Assembly (NCBI GenBank): GCA_013403005.1
Contig: JACBOA010000001.1
Location: 1 to 64,000 of the forward strand
Direction of reading: 5' to 3'
Length of the DNA: 64,000 nucleotides
Origin: Methanobacteriaceae archaeon
GTDB lineage: Archaea; Methanobacteriota; Methanobacteria; Methanobacteriales; Methanobacteriaceae
The notes under the pieces were generated by a model that made no database searches, was not told the DNA's origin, and saw only the letters and a list, made by a program, of their open reading frames with translations. The translations under genes and the position numbers were made by a program. Positions 52,622 to 63,245 of the stretch are shown here, piece by piece. Each line of letters begins with the position of its first letter. Positions within the stretch are counted from its first letter, which is position 1.

Positions 52622-54040
52622 ATGGCGGAAGAAATTAGAGTTCTAATATTGGAAGATGTGCCATTGGATGCTGAACTAATTGAAACACAGCTTAAAAGAG
52701 AGGGTCTAAAATTTAAATCCAAGATGGTGGAAAAAGAAGAAGAATATCGCCGAGCCCTGGTAGATTTCAAGCCGAGTATCATTCTGGCAGATCACTCCCT
52801 ACCCCAGTTTGATGGCATCACTGCCATGAACTTGGCCCATGAAATCGCACCCAACACCCCCTTCATTTTTGTCAGCGGTAAAATAGGTGAGGATTTCGCT
52901 GTTGAAATGCTTAAAGAAGGTGCAACGGACTATGTACTTAAAAATAACCTTACTAAATTGCCTCACGCTGTCAAAAGAGCTTTAAAAGAGGCTAAAGAAA
53001 AGATTGAAAAGTTGAATGCGGAACAGGCTCTTAAAGAACGTGAAGAAAGATACAGGACTCTTTTTGAATATTTCCCCAATTATGTGGTACTTTTAGGATT
53101 AGATGGGAAGATTATGGATCTTAATCATGCTGCTGCAAAATTCAGCCCACTATCCCGTGATGATACCATAGGTATGCACTTCACAGATCTGCAGTCAATT
53201 ACTGGGGAAGATTCTTCCTATTACCAGGAACTATTTAAAAAGTTCCTGGATGGTGAGGAAGTGGGTCCATTTGAATCTCGTCTTGTATCTCGAGAAGGCG
53301 AAACACGGCTAATGGAAATTCATCCTGCTCCTTTACTTAAAAATGGTGAATTATTCGCAGTACAAATAATAGCACAGGATATCACAGAACGTAAAAAGGC
53401 AGAAACAGAAATAAATGCATCCTTAAAGGAAAAAGAGATGCTTCTGGGCGAAATAAATAGTCGGGTAAGTAATTACATGACTATGATTTCCAGTCTCTTA
53501 GAACTCCAGTCAGTTTACATGAAAGATGAGGAGAATAGAGAAGTTTTAAAAGACAACAAGAATCGTGTGAAATCAATGTTACTCATACATGATGGATTTT
53601 CTCAATCTGAAGACTTTGCATTGATCGATTTTTCCAAATATATCCAAAAACTCATTGAACTCATCACCAACTCCTATAACGTAGATACAGATAGGATCCA
53701 GATGAAGACAAGAACCGATGGATTAATGCTGGATATTGATGCTGCCATACCCTGCGGACTAATTGTAAATGAATTGTTAACCAATGCTGTTAAACACGCC
53801 TTCCCTGGAAATCAAAAAGGAGAAGTTGTTGTGGAATTTGGTCTTGACAATCAGGAAAATAATGTTTTAATTGTAAATGATAACGGGGTGGGTCTTCCTG
53901 ATAAGATCAATTTTAAAGATAGTGGAACAATGGGTTTTCAACTGGTTAACAAATTGGTGAATCAGTTAAAAGGTAGCATAATACTTTCCAGAGATAAAGG
54001 AACCACTTTCCAGATAATTTGGTCAGAATCGGAGTATTAA
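52622..54040 (+). CDS. Receiver-PAS-histidine-kinase-like protein with degenerate phosphoacceptor site
   Basis: A 472-residue soluble signalling protein: receiver domain (residues about 5-125, phosphoacceptor Asp57 in ADHSLPQFDG, Lys107 in VLKNN), PAS domain (about 140-265), then a HisKA_2-like dimerisation helix and HATPase domain (N box NELLTNAVKHAF, G box VNDNGVGLPD). In active HisKA_2 kinases the helix reads EIHHRVKNN; here it reads EINSRVSNY (Asn279, Ser280), so the usual phospho-histidine is missing. It may be a pseudokinase, a phosphatase, or act through the receiver domain only. No membrane segment is seen and no partner regulator is adjacent. Confidence 0.8.
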   Translation: MAEEIRVLILEDVPLDAELIETQLKREGLKFKSKMVEKEEEYRRALVDFKPSIILADHSLPQFDGITAMNLAHEIAPNTPFIFVSGKIGEDFAVEMLKEGATDYVLKNNLTKLPHAVKRALKEAKEKIEKLNAEQALKEREERYRTLFEYFPNYVVLLGLDGKIMDLNHAAAKFSPLSRDDTIGMHFTDLQSITGEDSSYYQELFKKFLDGEEVGPFESRLVSREGETRLMEIHPAPLLKNGELFAVQIIAQDITERKKAETEINASLKEKEMLLGEINSRVSNYMTMISSLLELQSVYMKDEENREVLKDNKNRVKSMLLIHDGFSQSEDFALIDFSKYIQKLIELITNSYNVDTDRIQMKTRTDGLMLDIDAAIPCGLIVNELLTNAVKHAFPGNQKGEVVVEFGLDNQENNVLIVNDNGVGLPDKINFKDSGTMGFQLVNKLVNQLKGSIILSRDKGTTFQIIWSESEY

Positions 54041-54250
54041 TCTCAAAATCTAGCATATCTCTGATTTTTTACCATTCAACTAATTTATTCTCATCAAATT
54101 CTTTTAGTAGATTTTTAGCAAGATTCAACGAATGCTTGAAAGATTTGATTTTTTTAAGGCAAAAGTTTCATTTAAATAACATGATTTCATATTATAATTT
54201 AACAATAGCCTAAAAAAAGGAAATTTAATGGATTTATGGGTGATAAGCCA

Positions 54251-55924
54251 ATGCTTTACCTGGAATTAGTGAGAGTGTATGAAGATTTAGAATCCACCAC
54301 CAAAAGGCTGGAGAAAACTTCCATATTGGCCAGTTTCCTTAAAAAAGTAGGTGATGAAGAACCTCAAATTCTCCCTGTAGTTACATTAATGTCTATGGGG
54401 CGAATTTTACCAACATGGAGTGAAGAAGAGCTGGGAATTGGTTCTAAACTTCTTATGAAAGCCATTTCAATGGCAGTTGGAGTTTCTGTTGCTGATGTGG
54501 AGAACCTGATGCGGGAAACTGGTGATATTGGAGTGGCTACTCAGGAACTGTATCAGAAAAAAAGTCAGGTAACTCTCTTCACCAGACCACTCACCATTAG
54601 TAAGGTACATGGCAATCTCATAAAAATGGTTAATATTTCTGGTAACCGGGCTCAATTCAAGAAAATTGATTATTTAATGGAGTTATTATCATCTGCATCA
54701 CCCTTAGAGGCTAAATATTTATCTAGAACAGTTTTAGAAGAACTCAGAGTGGGTGTAGGTGAAGGCACCATGAGAGATGCCATATCCCAGGCATTTAACA
54801 TCCCAACTGAAGTTACAGAAAGAGCTCACATGCTCACTAACGATATGGGACTAGTTTCTGAAGTCGCCAGGATGCAGGGAACAGAAGGATTGAAAAAGTT
54901 AACTCTAAAACCAGGCAAACCCGTAAAACCCATGCTGGCACAGCTTTCACCAGGAATAGCTGAAAGTGTTGAAGAAATGGGTTGGGCCCTGTGTGAAACT
55001 AAATATGATGGAATAAGGGTTCAAATTCATAGATATGGTGATAAAATAGATGTTTTCACCCGTAGACTGGAAAATATTTCCCATGCACTCCCAGAAATAG
55101 CAGATTATATAAAAAAATCACTCCCACACCAAGATTTAATTGTGGAGGGGGAGATAATTGCCAGCAGGGATGGGAAACCCATATCATTCCAGTACATGCT
55201 TCAGAGAGTGCGCAGGAAATATGAAGTTGAAAAAATGATTTCCAAGATACCAATCACCCTATATCTCTTTGACGTGCTTTATTACAGAAAACCAGTTTTG
55301 GATGAACCTTTAAAGAAAAGAAGGGAGATTTTAGAATCTATGGTCACCCCAGATCCTGGTAAACTGGAGCTTTCAAGACAGGTTAAAGTAACTCCTCCAG
55401 AAATCCAAAAGGCCCATGAACTTTTCGAAACATCAATTAAGGCGGGACATGAGGGGATCATGATTAAAGATCCTAATGCGCCATACATGCCGGGTATCAG
55501 GGGCAAGAAAATGCTAAAATTAAAGGCAGAACCAGAAACACTGGATTTGGTGGTGGTGGGTGGAACCTACGGAACAGGTAAAAGAGCGCACCTAATAGGA
55601 TCCTATCTAATGGCAATTCAGGATGAAAACGGGCAGTTTAAACCTCTTGCCTATGCTGCCACAGGACTTGATGATAAAACATTGCTGGAGCTTTCTGAAA
55701 TGGTGGAACCACTTATTATAAGCAAAGAGGGCAGAAAGGTTAAAATTCAACCTTCCATAATCTTGGAAATAGCCTTCAGTGAAATCGTGGAAAGTCCTGA
55801 ATCAGAAACCGGGTATTCATTACGTTTCCCTGTTGTTAAAAGGATCAGGAATGATCGCAGTCTAGATGAAATTGATACTCTGGAGAGAATAGAATCTATT
55901 TTCAGGAATTCAAAAAAGAATTAA
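54251..55924 (+). CDS. lig: ATP-dependent DNA ligase
   Basis: Joins Okazaki fragments and repair nicks. The 557-residue archaeal-type enzyme has an N-terminal DNA-binding domain (about 1-220), the nucleotidyl-transfer motif ETKYDGIRVQIHR with active-site Lys251, EGEIIASRDGKPISF, GHEGIMIKD and a C-terminal OB fold with the LKLKAEPETLDLVVVG stretch. The frame starts at 54236, but ATG 54251 is preferred because GGTGAT at 54239-54244 makes a good ribosome site. Confidence 0.94.
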   Translation: MLYLELVRVYEDLESTTKRLEKTSILASFLKKVGDEEPQILPVVTLMSMGRILPTWSEEELGIGSKLLMKAISMAVGVSVADVENLMRETGDIGVATQELYQKKSQVTLFTRPLTISKVHGNLIKMVNISGNRAQFKKIDYLMELLSSASPLEAKYLSRTVLEELRVGVGEGTMRDAISQAFNIPTEVTERAHMLTNDMGLVSEVARMQGTEGLKKLTLKPGKPVKPMLAQLSPGIAESVEEMGWALCETKYDGIRVQIHRYGDKIDVFTRRLENISHALPEIADYIKKSLPHQDLIVEGEIIASRDGKPISFQYMLQRVRRKYEVEKMISKIPITLYLFDVLYYRKPVLDEPLKKRREILESMVTPDPGKLELSRQVKVTPPEIQKAHELFETSIKAGHEGIMIKDPNAPYMPGIRGKKMLKLKAEPETLDLVVVGGTYGTGKRAHLIGSYLMAIQDENGQFKPLAYAATGLDDKTLLELSEMVEPLIISKEGRKVKIQPSIILEIAFSEIVESPESETGYSLRFPVVKRIRNDRSLDEIDTLERIESIFRNSKKN

Positions 55925-56153
55925 GCAAATTCGAGGGATTTGCAAGATATATTAGATAATTCATTATACTCTCTGTTTTAACCTAGCAATTACTTATTTA
56001 ACAGGGTAATTCCTGTTTAAATGATGCTTATATTTTATTCCATTATCGAATTCAATTATTTTTTTTGAAAGCTAGTTTCTACCCTATTTTACCCTTTATA
56101 AGAACAACTAAAATATTATTAACTATTGCAGTTATAGTATTATTGGTGGTATT

Positions 56154-56546
56154 ATGGAAGATAGTAAGATCTTTAAACTGGCATTATTTACAGCAATTTT
56201 GGGATTGGTGGGTATGATTGTTTCTGCAAATTATATAACTCCTCAAAAAGTCCAAATCAAAGATTTGAATCGAGGAATGCTTGATAAAGAAGTTTCAGTT
56301 GAAGGATTGGTTACAGGAGTGAGCCAATCACAGAAGGGTGGAACATATTTCCTGGAGTTAATGGATGGAACAGGGAAGATGAAGTTGGTGATATTTGAGA
56401 GTGCAGCCTCTGAAATTCAGAAAACCAGTATAAATATTCAAAACTTCGATCATCGCCGTATAAGTGTTGTGGGGAGAGTTACAGAGTATCAGGGTAATCT
56501 GGAAGTTATCCTAAAGGATGCCAGTTCCCTGAAGATTTTAGCATAA
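56154..56546 (+). CDS. Membrane-anchored OB-fold protein
   Basis: A 130-residue protein. Residues about 8-28 form one hydrophobic anchor, and residues about 35-128 look like an OB fold of the nucleic-acid-binding (tRNA_anti/RPA-like) class: KEVSVEGLVTGVSQ, FLELMDGTGKMKLVIF and RISVVGRVTEYQGN. The domain would lie on one side of the membrane. Its ligand is unknown; single-stranded DNA or RNA binding is possible but not shown. Confidence 0.7.
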   Translation: MEDSKIFKLALFTAILGLVGMIVSANYITPQKVQIKDLNRGMLDKEVSVEGLVTGVSQSQKGGTYFLELMDGTGKMKLVIFESAASEIQKTSINIQNFDHRRISVVGRVTEYQGNLEVILKDASSLKILA

Positions 56547-56636
56547 TCTATTTTGGCATAAGAAGAGATGCCGTTGCCTATAGGTAAGATTAGAGGTAAA
56601 CTGTTTAGGTTTAAATTTGGTAAAAAAAATTTCATG

Positions 56637-57641
56637 TTATCTACCAGACCTTTTAAGTCCGATAGTGTATCCTTTGATTTCATCAAGAATGTCATGGGCA
56701 TAATAAGCGGAGAAAATAATCCCCAGAACAGTAGTAAGCCAGAAGGAAGCTAGGCGGTCCACCATGGCTATGCTTCCACCCAATGCACTTGGAACTCCGA
56801 AAAGCACGAAAAGACCGGTGAGGGAAAGTTCAATAGAACCAATACCTCCAGGCAGGGCAGACACGATTCCAATGATATTGGCCAGGAGGAAGATGATTAT
56901 AATGGCTGCAAAACCAATTTCAACATCGAAAGCCATGAAAACCACGTAAAGACGGGCACATTCAAAAATCCATGACGCTGCGGTTAATATGAAAACAATA
57001 GAAAGATTCTTAAAACTGCTGAATGATTGGGTGTACTCAATCATGCCCCGTAATCCCTGGGTGAACTTATGATAGAAGTTTTCCACCACTTCTTCACTAA
57101 TAGGTAAGAATCTGATAATGGAATGAAAACGGTTATAAATCCATAAACTGGTATCCTCCCTCCAGTTAATAAGGTAGATGAGTATTAAAAGTCCAATGGA
57201 AGCTAAACCTCCTAATATAGCTATTAATCTAACTTTGGGAAGAAGAAATGCGCAGGTGATCAGTAGAACTGCCACAATAAATCCGTCAAAGAATCTTTCG
57301 GTTAACCCTGCAGACAAACCCTCAGAAAGGGTTATTTCATTGATTTTTTTACCGGCAACTGCGGTTAAAACCTCCCCACCGCTGCGCATAGGGGTGAAAT
57401 TACCTGCAAAAAGTCCAATGATCTTGACAATAAAGTTCTTCTTAAACTCCCAGGGTTGATTGATAATATAACCCCATCTTAGAGACCTTACCCACACCAC
57501 AAAAAGATGTATGAAAACTGCCAGTAATATCAGCCAGGGATTGGCAGATTTTATAACCTCCCACATTTGCTGGGGGCCAATCCAGATGACCAGGAGCACC
57601 AGTAAAAGGATGCTCACCAGGAAAACATAGTACCTTTTCAA
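56637..57641 (-). CDS. Flippase-like integral membrane protein (UPF0104/LPG synthase TM type)
   Basis: A 334-residue protein with about eight membrane helices and the family's landmarks: RSLRWGYIINQ, PMRSGGEVLTAVAGKK and LPGGIGSIELSLTGLFVLFG. It starts three bases after the end of the glycosyltransferase gene, so the two are an operon. The likely job is handling lipid-linked sugars or phospholipids; the substrate is unknown. Confidence 0.85.
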   Translation of the reverse strand: MKRYYVFLVSILLLVLLVIWIGPQQMWEVIKSANPWLILLAVFIHLFVVWVRSLRWGYIINQPWEFKKNFIVKIIGLFAGNFTPMRSGGEVLTAVAGKKINEITLSEGLSAGLTERFFDGFIVAVLLITCAFLLPKVRLIAILGGLASIGLLILIYLINWREDTSLWIYNRFHSIIRFLPISEEVVENFYHKFTQGLRGMIEYTQSFSSFKNLSIVFILTAASWIFECARLYVVFMAFDVEIGFAAIIIIFLLANIIGIVSALPGGIGSIELSLTGLFVLFGVPSALGGSIAMVDRLASFWLTTVLGIIFSAYYAHDILDEIKGYTIGLKRSGR

Positions 57642-57644
57642 GTT

Positions 57645-58322
57645 TTAGATCCTCCGGAGTAGTTTACGCACCAGAAGGCGCAGTGTGAACATAATATAAT
57701 GCACAACATGACGGAATCGAACATAAGACTTTTCATTACCATAAGTACACTCAATGGGCTTTTCCCCAACAGCTAAGTTGTTTTCAGATGCTTTACACAG
57801 AACTTCTGATTCATAAACATAGTCATTATAGTTTATATCAACAAAAAATGCTGCTGCTTTTTTAGATATTACTCTAAATCCGCATTGGCTGTCAGTGATA
57901 TGATAACCTGTCACGAATCTTATCAGACGGGTGGTTATTCCATTGGAAAGCCGGCGTTGCCAGGGCATGTTTTTAGGTGGAATATCCATGAAACGTGATC
58001 CTATAATCACATCTTTTCCAACCATCCCCTCCACCAAGCGAGGTATACAGCGAGGGTCGTGCTGACCATCACCATCAATAATTACAATCATATCATAATC
58101 ATTTCTAATAGCATATCTGAGTCCAGTTTTGATTGCTGCACCTTTTCCACGATTTTTTTCATGTTTAATAACTCTAGCATTGCCTTTTTTTGCCAGAGTT
58201 GCGGTTTTATCTTCAGATCCATCATCTACAACCAAGACGTGGGAGTACTTTTTAACACCATCCACAACTTTTTGTATGGTTTTTTCTTCATTATAAGCGG
58301 GAATAATAGTTATGATTTTCAT
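57645..58322 (-). CDS. Family 2 glycosyltransferase (dolichyl-phosphate sugar synthase-like)
   Basis: A 225-residue GT-A enzyme with IIPAYNEEKTIQKVV at the N-terminus, VVDDGSEDKTA, and IIDGDGQHDP containing the DXD metal motif (about residues 93-102). It lacks long membrane helices at the C-terminus but ends in basic residues. It resembles DPM1/AglJ-type transferases that load a sugar on a polyprenyl phosphate for protein or surface glycosylation. It is divergent from a GT-C-type membrane protein. Confidence 0.85.
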   Translation of the reverse strand: MKIITIIPAYNEEKTIQKVVDGVKKYSHVLVVDDGSEDKTATLAKKGNARVIKHEKNRGKGAAIKTGLRYAIRNDYDMIVIIDGDGQHDPRCIPRLVEGMVGKDVIIGSRFMDIPPKNMPWQRRLSNGITTRLIRFVTGYHITDSQCGFRVISKKAAAFFVDINYNDYVYESEVLCKASENNLAVGEKPIECTYGNEKSYVRFRHVVHYIMFTLRLLVRKLLRRI

Positions 58323-58437
58323 TTAAAATTCCTATAATTCATTAATATGAAATATGGTAAAGTTAGCAATAGTATCAGCAATAGTATAATGTTATAATTT
58401 AAATAGGTTTCATTTCATATAAAACATGGTGTTTTAA

Positions 58438-59892
58438 ATGAACTACTCCCTCCTTACCCAAAAAAGGCATTTTTTATTATTAATCCCAGCTTTAGCTGCT
58501 TTAATCATAGCATTAATTCCTACTTTGAAGTACCAGTGGCCTTTAAGTTGGGATATATATTATCATGTGCATATAAGCAAGCTTTATTTGGCTCAGGGAT
58601 TCACCTTCTGGGACTCCTTAACCTACGCACCCTACGGAAGGCCCATATTCTATCCACCCCTCTTCCATTATCTCCTGGCACTTATTTCCATAATTTTCCA
58701 TGGGGATCTATTCCAAGTTTCCCGATATCTGCAGCCTGTTTTCGCATTTCTATTGGTTTTATCATTTACTTGTGTGGCCAAAGAGTTCTACAATCTGAAA
58801 ATAGGAATTTTAGTTGGATTTTTTTTGTTTTTCACTTCAGTGTTCCACAGGGCCATGTTACCCATACCTGAAACCATGGCTTTAATATTCTTTCCCCTGG
58901 CAGTTTACCTTTACTACAGGGCCTTAGAAGGAAAAGGATCAAAATATGCAGTTATAGCAGGTATTATCAGCGGATTAATGATGTTAACTCATAATCTCAC
59001 CGCATTAATTATGCTGGGAGTGGTATTGCTATTCACATTAGCCTTGAAAATACGAAAGGAAAAAGTGGATTATAAGTCTTTATGGATATTTCTAGGTTTC
59101 ACCCTTCTGGTGGCATCTATCTGGTGGCTTCCTTTAATCATTCAGCATGGATTTGTTTTCAATAATCCTCAAACAATTATAGAGGGGCCTGTTGAGTATT
59201 TAATCATATTGGGTAAGACAGTAGGTGTTCCAGGGATAATATTCGCTATTTTATGGTCATTCATCCAATTCAGGAAAAAAAATAGTGATAAAGTTCATGA
59301 ATTGTACTGTAAAGATGTTTTAATGATTATATGGGTTTTATTCTTATTGGTATTGAGCAACGTCTATTTGCTGGGAGTTTCCATCTTAATTGATCGGATT
59401 TTAAACTTTCTAGTCTTTCCGGTGATGGTCATGGCAGCTCTGGGCCTGGAATCCATCAAAGATTTAAATGGTAAAAAACAGGTTTATGATAAATTACACC
59501 GGGTTTTAGTTGTTCTTCTTATACTTGGCGCAGTTATATCTGGTTTAAACTATGCTATTTCGGTTAAACCATTGGTAAATGACTCTCAAAGGGATTTAGC
59601 CCAATGGTTCGCTGAAAACGGGGATAAAAAGGGGGTAGTAATGTCTTTAACTGAAGGAATCGACCCTGTGATTGTTTCCATTTCAAGACAACCAGTCTCC
59701 ACAGGAGGCTACCAGCCAGGAATGGTTAAAGTATTGGATCGAGACCTTTACTACAGTGGAACCTACACCAAAGAGGATGTTAGGAGGGATAAAATCAAAT
59801 ACTTTGTAGAGTCATCTCCCATACCTCACCAGAGTTATTTCACCCTGGTTTACCAGAACAAAGATTATAAAGTTTGGAGGGTAGATATCTAG
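58438..59892 (+). CDS. GT-C-type membrane glycosyltransferase or related protein
   Basis: A 484-residue polytopic protein with about ten to eleven membrane helices and a soluble C-terminal tail. The first loop has SWDIYYHVHISKLYLAQG, whose Asp and the nearby YH resemble the catalytic loop of GT-C transferases such as PMT and AglB. The WWDYG motif of oligosaccharyltransferase is not seen. It lies beside the GT2 and flippase-like genes, supporting a role in lipid-linked glycan transfer. The exact family is not certain. Confidence 0.65.
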   Translation: MNYSLLTQKRHFLLLIPALAALIIALIPTLKYQWPLSWDIYYHVHISKLYLAQGFTFWDSLTYAPYGRPIFYPPLFHYLLALISIIFHGDLFQVSRYLQPVFAFLLVLSFTCVAKEFYNLKIGILVGFFLFFTSVFHRAMLPIPETMALIFFPLAVYLYYRALEGKGSKYAVIAGIISGLMMLTHNLTALIMLGVVLLFTLALKIRKEKVDYKSLWIFLGFTLLVASIWWLPLIIQHGFVFNNPQTIIEGPVEYLIILGKTVGVPGIIFAILWSFIQFRKKNSDKVHELYCKDVLMIIWVLFLLVLSNVYLLGVSILIDRILNFLVFPVMVMAALGLESIKDLNGKKQVYDKLHRVLVVLLILGAVISGLNYAISVKPLVNDSQRDLAQWFAENGDKKGVVMSLTEGIDPVIVSISRQPVSTGGYQPGMVKVLDRDLYYSGTYTKEDVRRDKIKYFVESSPIPHQSYFTLVYQNKDYKVWRVDI

Positions 59893-60170
59893 ATGTATTG
59901 TATTCAAAATATGCTATTCAGACAGGATAAGTAATTATTTAATGATTCAGGAAAATCTTACAGGAAAATAGATTAAAGACAATGTTATTCAAAATATAAT
60001 TAAATAAAGGATAAATTTTTATAATAAAATTAATCATCGAAGGATTAAGGATTAATTTATAATCAATTGACATTCAAAAAATGATATCAGGCAGTTTAAT
60101 CTTACGAATGGAATTAATTAATTTTAGAATTCTTTAAAAAATTTCAACGTATCTTACAGGAAGTGTGTTT

Positions 60171-61520
<1,350 letters not shown>

Positions 61521-61572
61521 AATCGTTTAGAAACTAAAATTTGGAATAATTTACTTCCGTCTTTTCGTATCC

Positions 61573-61746
61573 TTACTTTTTTTCTATTCTTTTTTGTCCA
61601 GGGTCATCAAAATAGAAGCCATAGAACTCAGCACAATAGGCGCATAAAGGGAATTTATCGTATCGATAGCGACTACCATCTTCTTTATTCATGTCAAACT
61701 TTTTACCACAAGTGTAGCAGGTCTCTAATTTTTCACTTTTATCCAT
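61573..61746 (-). CDS. Small zinc-ribbon protein
   Basis: A 57-codon frame with ATG at 61744-61746 and TAA at 61573-61575. The protein has two Cys pairs, ETCYTCGKKFDM and PLCAYCAEFYGFYF, which form a zinc-ribbon-like fold, then a basic tail. The frame stays open for about 35 more codons upstream, rich in Glu, Lys and Asn, until a stop near 61863. A GGTGG lies at the start of that extension without an ATG, GTG or TTG at the right distance, so the longer form would need an unusual start. Function unknown. Confidence 0.6.
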   Translation of the reverse strand: MDKSEKLETCYTCGKKFDMNKEDGSRYRYDKFPLCAYCAEFYGFYFDDPGQKRIEKK

Positions 61747-62091
61747 TTCACTTTTATCTATTTTTTCAGGTTCTTTATGTATATCGGATTCTACGCTGGT
61801 ATTTTTAAGTTTTTCATTTTCTTCAAGGTTATTTTCCTGTATATTAACACCACCTACTGGCTAATAATAGTATAGGTGCATTTATCGATATTTTTAGTCT
61901 AAATTTCTAATAATAATTTTTTATGATATACTTTTTTAAGGGTTTAAATCTAGGATTTATCATCTGGTTGATTCTCAAACCAATGATATTATTTCTAATA
62001 GTTCATCATTCTGTTATTTTCAGAGACTGATATAAGTTTTTCAAAAGGTAATGGAAAAATAGATTATGGAATAAGTACAAAAAATATGGTC
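61747..62091. other. Spacer with a hairpin before the AfpA-like gene
   Basis: Apart from the possible upstream extension of the zinc-ribbon gene (to about 61860), the spacer has no gene. TATCAT (61958-61963) and ATGATA (61983-61988) enclose an inner GGTT/AACC pair, forming an imperfect hairpin of about 31 bases. Its role is unknown. Confidence 0.4.
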
Positions 62092-62664
62092 ATGAAGCAA
62101 AAAAGAAAAATTGCCTGGGGGATCACGGGAAGTGGTGAGAAACTGGTTGAAACAGTGGAAATTATGCAGCAGATGAGGGATGAGTACCATAAACAATTCG
62201 AGATTAGAGTATTCATTTCTAAAGCAGGAGATCAGGTTTTAAAATATTACAACCTCTCAAACACTCTGGAAACAAAATTTGACAAAACCTGGACTGAAAT
62301 AAATTCCAATGCCCCTTTCTTAGCTGGTCAGATTCAACTGGGAAGATACGAATTTCTCCTGGTGGCTCCGGCAACCTCCAATACTGTGGCTAAAATATCC
62401 CTGCGCATAGCTGACACCTTACTAACCAACGCAGCTATCATGGGTCAGAAAACAAACACACCCCTTTATATTATGCCCACAGACTTCAGGGAGGGTATTG
62501 TTACCACTAAACTCCCCAATGGTAAAGATCTGGAGTTAACCATAACTCGGGAGGATGCAGAGCACGTGGAAAGGGTTGCGGCAATGGAAAGCACTACTGC
62601 ATTTGAAAATCCGGAAGAAATTCCAGCCATATTCGAAAAGCACGCACAAATGCTTAAAGATTAA
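62092..62664 (+). CDS. AfpA/DmrB-type flavoprotein
   Basis: A 190-residue flavodoxin-like FMN protein of the archaeoflavoprotein AfpA / dihydromethanopterin reductase (DmrB) group. Landmarks are IAWGITGSGEKLVETVEIM at the N-terminus, LLVAPATSNTVAKISLRIADTLL in the FMN-binding region, and YIMPTDFREG. Electrons probably come from ferredoxin; the physiological acceptor could be dihydromethanopterin, but that is inference. The start is ATG 62092; an earlier ATG at 62086 is possible. Confidence 0.75.
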   Translation: MKQKRKIAWGITGSGEKLVETVEIMQQMRDEYHKQFEIRVFISKAGDQVLKYYNLSNTLETKFDKTWTEINSNAPFLAGQIQLGRYEFLLVAPATSNTVAKISLRIADTLLTNAAIMGQKTNTPLYIMPTDFREGIVTTKLPNGKDLELTITREDAEHVERVAAMESTTAFENPEEIPAIFEKHAQMLKD

Positions 62665-62984
62665 ATAAGTTCTCTTCTAAGCTGCAGGGTTGCACTGAAT
62701 TTCTTAACGGGCATGCCTTCATCAGTATCATCACTGATGGGGGATATACCTCTGAAATAGTGTTCCACTGCACCGGTATGGTCTATGTCCATGGGAATAG
62801 TTTCCATGTCATCCAGTCCCTCGAAGAAATGATAAATTTCCATTATTTTTTCTTCAGGGCCTTTGAAATTAACAATTAAGGCTCCTTCTCTTTTATTTTG
62901 GAGGGATATGTATTTATCATCCACATCCAAAGAAATGTCCTTCTTTTTACTCCCACTCACTCTATGAAAAACGATATTTGACAT
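62661..62984 (-). CDS. Conserved-looking small protein of unknown function
   Basis: A 107-residue soluble protein with alternating beta and helical character and an acidic middle (DDMETIPMDIDHTGAVEHYFRG). No motif of a known family is seen. A strong GGGGG lies just before the ATG at 62982-62984, supporting translation. It converges on the AfpA-like gene and overlaps its stop by four bases. Confidence 0.55.
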   Translation of the reverse strand: MSNIVFHRVSGSKKKDISLDVDDKYISLQNKREGALIVNFKGPEEKIMEIYHFFEGLDDMETIPMDIDHTGAVEHYFRGISPISDDTDEGMPVKKFSATLQLRRELI

Positions 62985-63049
62985 ATTTTACCCCCAATTT
63001 TTTTACCAATTTTTTTTAAATAGGCTTTGTAGGAATCATTTAGTATGAT

Positions 63050-63093
63050 GGGATCACTATTTTAGTATTATAGCGTAATACTGGAGTGATCCC
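63050..63093. repeat. Long nested inverted repeat
   Basis: GGGATCACT (63050-63058) pairs with AGTGATCCC (63085-63093), and inside it AGTATTA (63064-63070) pairs with TAATACT (63076-63082). Together they form one 44-base hairpin. It lies about 200 bp upstream of the transposase remnant; it could be an IS-linked end structure or a transcript hairpin. No T run follows on the plus strand. Confidence 0.65.
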
Positions 63094-63245
63094 CATGCGT
63101 GATTTTAACCTAACGAACTTATAAAATTTACTTACAACCGCGTTTAAAGTGGCTGAAATGACCATACCTACTTATTCGTGCGAAATCTTCAAAGCATAAT
63201 TTTACACAAAACACCAAATATGGCTTTATATGTTTAATGAAACCT

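Noticed and set aside
54019..54213. 64-codon frame after the receiver-kinase gene
   Set aside because: It begins inside the preceding gene in another frame, has no ribosome site and reads as low-complexity Ser/Phe-rich sequence.
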